The position numbers and the translations under genes are program-made. A stretch of DNA of 64,000 nucleotides from Reyranellaceae bacterium (GTDB taxonomy: Bacteria; Pseudomonadota; Alphaproteobacteria; Reyranellales; Reyranellaceae): NCBI GenBank assembly GCA_022844045.1, contig JALHMM010000018.1:1-64000 (forward strand), written 5' to 3'. Each line of letters opens with the position of its first letter. The stretch's first letter is position 1. Below, piece after piece: positions 60,679-64,000 of this stretch. Below the pieces are notes generated by a model that was not told the origin of the DNA, did not search any database, and saw only the letters and a program-made list of their open reading frames with translations.

Positions 60679-60698
60679 CACAGTGTGATCAAACTGTG
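60679..60698. promoter_or_regulatory. Dyad CACAGT-N8-ACTGTG in the divergent glycosyltransferase promoter
   Basis: A perfect 6-base inverted repeat with 8-base spacer (20 bp in all) lies 30 bases upstream of the minus-strand gene and about 100 bases before the plus-strand gene. It has the size of a dimeric-repressor operator. The regulator is not identifiable. Confidence 0.35.
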
Positions 60699-60798
60699 TC
60701 GGTGGAATCGCGCGAATCCGCGGCGATCCATCGGCGATTCCGGGGGTCACAGGTTGATCACTGGTCCCTGCGCGGGCCTGAGTGGTTCTGTTGGCGCG

Positions 60799-61947
60799 AT
60801 GAATGCCGTGCCCCAACTCCGCGACCAGCGCGCGCTGCGCTTCGAGCGCATCGCGATGACCTCGGTGTTCGGCGATCCGCGTGATCGCCGCTCGTGGTCG
60901 GGCGCGCCGGCCAATCTCGCCGACGCGCTCGAACGCATCGGTATCGCCGTCGAGGGCATCCATCCGCATCTCGGCCTGTTCGGCAAGCTGAGCGTCGCCG
61001 CCGGTGATGTGCTGAGCGGTCACGGGCGACCGATCGACGGTGAGCACCTTCTGCGCAGCGCGCGCTCGCGCCACAGGCTGGCCGGGCAGGTCGCGCGCGA
61101 GGCCGAGCGTCGGGGCATCGAGCATGTGTTGCACACCGGCAGCATGGATCTGCCGGCGCTCGACCTGTCGCGCGGCGTGAAGCACTACCTGTACTGCGAT
61201 CACAGCTGGGCGCTGGCCATGCCCAACCGCAGCGATCTCGACCGCTTCAAGCCGCGTGCGCTCGCCGCCTTCGAGAAGAGCGAGCGAGAATCGCTGGGTG
61301 GACTGACGCACGTATTCACCTTCGGCGCCTATGTTCGCGATAATCTGATCCGTCACTACGGCCTGCCGGCGGATCGCGTCACTGCGGTCGGCTCGGGCAT
61401 GGGCGCGATCGAGCCCCATGACGGACGCAAGGATTTCTCGAAGCCATCGCTGCTCTTCGTCGCCAAGCACCTGTTCCGCGCCAAGGGCGGCTTCCTGCTG
61501 CTGGAGGCGTTCCGATTGGCGCTGAAGCGGCGGCCGGATCTGACGCTCACCATCGTCGGCGACCGCCGCAGCAAGGCCTTCGTCCCGGACCATCCGGCGA
61601 TCAAGTTCCACGGCCATCTGCCTTGGGCGGAGCTGCAGCGTCTCTTCCGTGACGCGACCTTGCTGGCCCAGCCGATGCTCAACGATCCCTGGGGTCAGGT
61701 CTATCTCGAGGCCCTGGTGTCGCGCACGCCGGTGCTGGGGCTCGATCGCAACGGCCTGCCGGAGATCGTCGACGGCGGCCGCTATGGCTTCCTGGTCAAG
61801 CACGCCGATCCCGAGGCGCTGTCGCACGCCATCCTCGATGCCGTCGCCGACCCGGCGCGGCTCGAGCGCATGGCGATCGCGGGTCAGCGCCACGTGCTCG
61901 GCAACTACTCCTGGGACCGGGTCGCCGAGCGTGTTGGTTTTTGTTGA
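60799..61947 (+). CDS. Glycosyltransferase family 4 protein
   Basis: This 382-residue GT-B enzyme has the C-terminal donor domain: [54 protein letters not shown], and the GT4 signature [20 protein letters not shown] (Glu in YLEAL) with [20 protein letters not shown]. The ATG at 60799 is the first after the divergent region; in-frame codons upstream are not conserved. gmd follows after 22 bases, so it belongs to the fucose-related transcript. Donor GDP-fucose or GDP-mannose is a guess from context. Confidence 0.85.
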   Translation: MNAVPQLRDQRALRFERIAMTSVFGDPRDRRSWSGAPANLADALERIGIAVEGIHPHLGLFGKLSVAAGDVLSGHGRPIDGEHLLRSARSRHRLAGQVAREAERRGIEHVLHTGSMDLPALDLSRGVKHYLYCDHSWALAMPNRSDLDRFKPRALAAFEKSERESLGGLTHVFTFGAYVRDNLIRHYGLPADRVTAVGSGMGAIEPHDGRKDFSKPSLLFVAKHLFRAKGGFLLLEAFRLALKRRPDLTLTIVGDRRSKAFVPDHPAIKFHGHLPWAELQRLFRDATLLAQPMLNDPWGQVYLEALVSRTPVLGLDRNGLPEIVDGGRYGFLVKHADPEALSHAILDAVADPARLERMAIAGQRHVLGNYSWDRVAERVGFC

Positions 61948-61969
61948 GTCAAGAGAAAGGTACCTTCGC

Positions 61970-63058
61970 ATGTCCGACAAGATCGCCCTGATCACCGGTA
62001 TCACCGGCCAGGACGGCGCCTACCTGGCCGATTTCCTGTTGGCACGCGGCTACACCGTGCATGGCGTCAAGCGACGATCCTCGTCGCTGAACACCGAGCG
62101 CATCGACCACGTCTATCGCGACCGCCACGAGGCGGACGTGCGGATGTTCCTGCACTACGGCGACATGACGGACTCGACCAACCTTCTACGCCTGATCAAC
62201 GAGCATCGGCCGACCGAGATCTACAATCTCGCCGCCCAGAGCCACGTGCAGGTGAGCTTCGAGACGCCGGAATACACCGCCAACACCGACGCGCTGGGCA
62301 CGCTGCGCCTGCTCGAGGCGATCCGCATCCTGAAGATGGAAGACCGCGTGCGCTTCTACCAGGCCTCGACGTCGGAGCTGTTCGGCAAGGTCCAGGAGAC
62401 GCCGCAACGCGAGGTCACGCCGTTCTATCCGCGCAGCCCCTACGCGGTGGCCAAGCTCTACGCCTACTGGATCGTGGTGAATTACCGCGAGGCCTACGGC
62501 ATGCATGCGTCGAACGGTATTCTGTTCAACCACGAATCGCCGATCCGCGGCGAGACCTTCGTCACCCGCAAGATCACCCGCGCCGTGGCGGCGATCGAGC
62601 GCGGCCTGCAGGACAGGCTGTTCCTGGGCAACCTCGACGCGCGGCGCGACTGGGGCCATGCGCGCGATTATGTCGAAGGCATGTGGCTGATCCTGCAGCA
62701 GGACAAGCCCGACGACTACGTGCTGGCGACCGGCGAGACGCACACCGTGCGGGAGTTTGTCGAGCTCGCCTTCGAGCAGGTCGACCGGCCCATCGTCTGG
62801 CGCGGCAATGACGGCGAGGAGACCGGCTGCTGTCGCAAGAGCGGCAAAGTGCTGGTGGCGCTCGATCCGGCCTATCGCCGGCCGACCGAGGTCGATCTGC
62901 TGCTGGGCGATCCATCGAAAGCGCATAGCCGGTTGGGCTGGCGTCACCGCACCAGCTTCAAGGAGCTGGTCGCCGAGATGGTCCAGTCCGACCGTGCCCT
63001 ACTTCGCGAAGCGGGAGACATCAATGCACAACAGCACCTCCTACACGCTGCGCAATAA
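61970..63058 (+). CDS. gmd: GDP-mannose 4,6-dehydratase
   Basis: This 362-residue short-chain dehydrogenase has the NADP fold [20 protein letters not shown]. It also has [16 protein letters not shown] (typical of Gmd), [20 protein letters not shown], the catalytic Thr/Ser region [14 protein letters not shown] and [15 protein letters not shown] (YxxxK). [18 protein letters not shown] fits the family. It makes GDP-4-keto-6-deoxymannose, the substrate of the next enzyme. It overlaps fcl by 35 bases. Confidence 0.96.
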   Translation: MSDKIALITGITGQDGAYLADFLLARGYTVHGVKRRSSSLNTERIDHVYRDRHEADVRMFLHYGDMTDSTNLLRLINEHRPTEIYNLAAQSHVQVSFETPEYTANTDALGTLRLLEAIRILKMEDRVRFYQASTSELFGKVQETPQREVTPFYPRSPYAVAKLYAYWIVVNYREAYGMHASNGILFNHESPIRGETFVTRKITRAVAAIERGLQDRLFLGNLDARRDWGHARDYVEGMWLILQQDKPDDYVLATGETHTVREFVELAFEQVDRPIVWRGNDGEETGCCRKSGKVLVALDPAYRRPTEVDLLLGDPSKAHSRLGWRHRTSFKELVAEMVQSDRALLREAGDINAQQHLLHAAQ

Positions 63059-63998
63059 GCGCGTCTGGGTCGCGGGTCACCGCGGCCTGGTGGGCAGCGC
63101 GCTCGTCCGGCGTCTGCAGGACGAGGGCTGCGAGATCCTCAGCGCCTCGCGCGCCCAGGTCGATCTGCGCGCGCCTGAGCAGCTCGAACGCTGGATGCGC
63201 GAACGCAAGCCCGAGGCGGTGTTCGTGGCGGCGGCGCGGGTCGGCGGCATCTACGCCAACGACAGTCGGCCGGCCGAGTTCATCTACGACAACCTGATGA
63301 TCGCCGCCAACGTGGTCGAGGCGGCGTGCCGTCACGGCGTCGAGAAGCTGCTGATGCTGGGCTCGTCCTGCATCTACCCCAGGCTGGCACCGCAGCCGAT
63401 CTCCGAAGACGCGCTGCTGTCGGGGCCGCTGGAGCCGACCAACCAGTGGTACGCGATCGCCAAGATCGCCGGCATCAAGCTGTGCCAGGCCTACCGGCGC
63501 CAGCACGGCAGCGACTTCATCTCGGTCATGCCGACCAACCTCTATGGTCCGGGCGACAATTTCGACCTGATGAGCAGCCACGTCATGCCGGCGCTGATGG
63601 CCAAGGCACACGACGCCAAGCTACGGCGTGCGCCCAGCCTCGAGGTCTGGGGCACCGGCCGGCCGCTGCGCGAGTTCATGTATGTCGATGATCTCGCCGA
63701 CGGGCTGGTCTTCCTGATGCGGCACTACTCGGACGAGCCGATCATCAATATCGGCACCGGCATCGACCTGCCGATCGGCGAGCTCGCGGCCATGGTCTGC
63801 GAGGTGGTCGGCTTCCGTGGCCGGCTCCGCTTCGACACATCGAAACCCGACGGCACGCCGCGCAAGGTGATGGATGTATCGCGCCTGCGCGAATTGGGCT
63901 GGCAGGCGCGTACGCCTTTGCGCCAGGGCCTCGAACAAACATATCGGTGGTACGTTGAGCATATCGTCCGCGAGCAGCGGCCAGCAGCCGTCGCCTGA
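63024..63998 (+). CDS. fcl: GDP-L-fucose synthase
   Basis: This 324-residue epimerase/reductase turns GDP-4-keto-6-deoxymannose into GDP-L-fucose. It has [60 protein letters not shown], and the catalytic Tyr/Lys in [40 protein letters not shown] and [17 protein letters not shown] follow. The ATG at 63024 lies inside the end of gmd in another frame. It stops two bases before the window end. Confidence 0.96.
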   Translation: MHNSTSYTLRNKRVWVAGHRGLVGSALVRRLQDEGCEILSASRAQVDLRAPEQLERWMRERKPEAVFVAAARVGGIYANDSRPAEFIYDNLMIAANVVEAACRHGVEKLLMLGSSCIYPRLAPQPISEDALLSGPLEPTNQWYAIAKIAGIKLCQAYRRQHGSDFISVMPTNLYGPGDNFDLMSSHVMPALMAKAHDAKLRRAPSLEVWGTGRPLREFMYVDDLADGLVFLMRHYSDEPIINIGTGIDLPIGELAAMVCEVVGFRGRLRFDTSKPDGTPRKVMDVSRLRELGWQARTPLRQGLEQTYRWYVEHIVREQRPAAVA

Positions 63999-64000
63999 GG

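Noticed and set aside
60472..62004. 510-codon minus-strand frame
   Set aside because: Antisense to the glycosyltransferase at 60799; no domain features. The plus-strand frame has the GT4 signature.

Overview
The window is a GC-rich stretch of an alphaproteobacterial genome. It carries an almost complete photosynthesis gene cluster (PGC) for a type II reaction centre and bacteriochlorophyll a, placed directly beside a Calvin-Benson-cycle operon. The paired PpsR repressors, the bacteriophytochrome BphP, the red-type (form IC) Rubisco and the oxygen-dependent cyclase AcsF resemble photosynthetic Bradyrhizobium/Rhodopseudomonas-like Rhizobiales or related freshwater aerobic anoxygenic phototrophs. 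I cannot fix the genus from the sequence alone.

Layout. 1-1763 (minus): hemC 5' end, a DUF2177 membrane protein and cbbR. 1861-7689 (plus): cbbL, cbbS, cbbX, cbbY, a strongly degenerate FBPase-like gene, cbbP and a small membrane protein. 7702-9219 (minus): an alpha/beta-hydrolase with a membrane domain. 9262-14205 (plus): bchI, bchD, an alpha/beta-hydrolase, bchO and a small membrane protein. 14221-16628 (minus): crtC and crtD. 16737-27082 (plus): the superoperon crtE-crtF-bchC-X-Y-Z-pufB-A-L-M, followed by a heme oxygenase. 27099-30671 (minus): bphP and a first ppsR. 30962-31402 (plus): a cytochrome c2. 31424-37852 (minus, read aerR to tspO): aerR, a second ppsR, bchG, a pucC-like gene, bchP and tspO. 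38142-55699 (plus): bchF-N-B-H-L-M-lhaA-puhA-B-C-orf-acsF-puhE-hemA-dxs. Many neighbours overlap by 4 bases and are probably translationally coupled.

Right of dxs the cluster ends abruptly in a 1.5-kb scar. It holds a stub of ispH fused to a decayed serine recombinase, an intact tRNA-Gln(UUG), and a decayed tyrosine integrase. Beyond it lie envelope genes: an outer-membrane barrel, an FkbM methyltransferase, two glycosyltransferases, and gmd and fcl for GDP-L-fucose. The scar suggests that the photosynthesis block is, or was, a mobile island or was later hit by one.

How the genes work together. HemA and Dxs feed tetrapyrrole and isoprenoid precursors. BchIDH, M, AcsF, LNB, F, XYZ, C, G and P make bacteriochlorophyll a. 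CrtE, C, D and F make part of a spirilloxanthin-type carotenoid pathway (crtB and crtI are not in the window). PufLM and PuhA with PufBA form the RC-LH1 core, helped by LhaA, PuhB, C and E. Cytochrome c2 is the likely donor because pufC is absent. PpsR x2, AerR and BphP (with biliverdin from the heme oxygenase) probably control the cluster. TGT-N12-ACA palindromes lie before crtE/crtD and before bchC. CbbR probably controls the cbb operon. Several sensor or enzyme proteins lack expected key residues: the FBPase-like protein has lost most of its metal site, neither PpsR has a cysteine in its DNA-binding domain, and AerR lacks a histidine at the expected B12-ligand position.
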